In this document: positions 63,582-64,000 of the stretch, in pieces
Layout of the letters: each line of letters starts with the position of its first letter
Numbering within the stretch: the first letter of the stretch is position 1
Assembly: GCF_024137025.1 (NCBI RefSeq)
Contig: NZ_JAMYJR010000026.1
Location: 186,001 to 250,000, forward strand
DNA length: 64,000 nt
Reading direction: 5' to 3'
From: Paractinoplanes aksuensis
GTDB lineage: Bacteria > Actinomycetota > Actinomycetes > Mycobacteriales > Micromonosporaceae
The notes under the pieces: generated by a model
Told to the model about the DNA's origin: nothing
Databases searched by the model: none
What the model saw: only the letters and a program-made list of their open reading frames with translations
Translations under genes and position numbers: made by a program

Positions 63582-64000
63582 TCACCAGCCGCCGACGCCG
63601 GTCAGGACTCTTTCCACCGGGACTGGTTTGCCCAGGTGGAAGCCCTGACCGAAGGGGACTCCGCAGGCTACTAGGGCGTCGCGTTGGGCGGCGGTTTCGA
63701 TGCCTTCGGCGATCACCGTGCAGTTGTGTTGTTCGGCGAACTGGACCAGTGCGCGGATCGCGGCCTGGCGCGCCGTCTCGTGTTCGATGCCTTGCAGGGA
63801 ATCGAGGCCCAGCTTCAAGAATGCTGGGCGCAGGGATTCGATGACCGAGAGGGTTTCGTAGCCGGCGCCTTTGTCGTCGACGGCGATCGGCACGCCGAAC
63901 TGGGGCATGTCAGTTGTTTCGCCGACCTCGAGCACCAGCGGGCGGCGCGATTCGGCCAGCAGGGGAGCCAGGTCGTGCGGGCGGTGCAGCAGGTGCGGGG
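63582..64000 (-). CDS. EAL-domain protein, 5' end outside window
   Basis: The C-terminal 139 residues of a c-di-GMP phosphodiesterase-like EAL domain. DDKGAGYETLSVIESLRPAFLKLGLDSL, VIAEGIET and GQGFHLGKPVP correspond to the DDFGTG, loop 6, E-loop and QGY motifs, with several non-consensus residues, so activity is uncertain. It stops at 63582. The start lies beyond base 64000. Confidence 0.85.
   Translation of the reverse strand, partial: PHLLHRPHDLAPLLAESRRPLVLEVGETTDMPQFGVPIAVDDKGAGYETLSVIESLRPAFLKLGLDSLQGIEHETARQAAIRALVQFAEQHNCTVIAEGIETAAQRDALVACGVPFGQGFHLGKPVPVERVLTGVGGW

Overview
The window looks like chromosome of a filamentous actinomycete, most likely a member of the Micromonosporaceae (Actinoplanes-like). 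The DNA is very GC-rich, GTG starts are frequent, and neighbouring genes often overlap by 4 bases. The gene families are typical of that group: DUF574 methyltransferase, XRE/DUF5753 plus DUF397, roadblock proteins, DUF1707 and ECF42 sigma factor. The genus is an inference from gene content; no 16S gene is present.

Region 0.5-18.1 kb is a nearly complete L-rhamnose catabolon. A leftward operon (6801 to 557) encodes an ABC importer (ATPase, two permeases, lipoprotein binding protein), a mutarotase and an isomerase. A divergent LacI-family gene (6980-8014) is the likely repressor. A rightward operon (10529-18128) encodes a fused rhamnulose-phosphate aldolase/lactaldehyde dehydrogenase, rhamnulokinase, LutABC lactate oxidation and an orphan sugar isomerase. 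Both operons and the repressor gene carry TGAAAC/GTTTCA-type operators, so uptake, cleavage and conversion of the resulting lactate to pyruvate appear to form one regulon. Between the two arms sits a four-gene roadblock-type cluster with no GTPase.

Region 18.1-43.4 kb is mixed. It holds an NmrA-like protein, a methyltransferase, two secreted repeat/lectin proteins, an M4 metallopeptidase, a NUDIX hydrolase, an intact antitoxin beside a dead PIN toxin, a TetR-controlled ABC exporter, a Na+/H+ antiporter, ahcY under a SAH riboswitch, a kinase-less sensor, a second LacI regulator, a DGPF/ECF42 pair, an EAL/HDOD protein, a secreted PHP protein beside its decayed paralogue, a GH87-like secreted enzyme and a nucleotide-sugar epimerase.

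Region 43.4-53.8 kb holds a 1929-residue transglutaminase/DUF4011/SF1-helicase/nuclease protein of possible defence function, a SigE-type sigma factor with a membrane partner, two unrecognised proteins, a P-loop kinase, an asparaginase and tRNA-Arg(CCT).

Region 53.8-64 kb is accessory. It contains broken AbiE-like nucleotidyltransferase modules, a SWIM/SNF2 helicase plus a DUF6933 protein bounded by two 56-bp direct repeats, a frameshifted unknown gene, an XRE/DUF397 pair, a pRiA4b ORF-3-like protein and a partial EAL protein at the edge. No integrase, transposase or CRISPR array was seen. All assignments are from reading the sequence; no database search was run.
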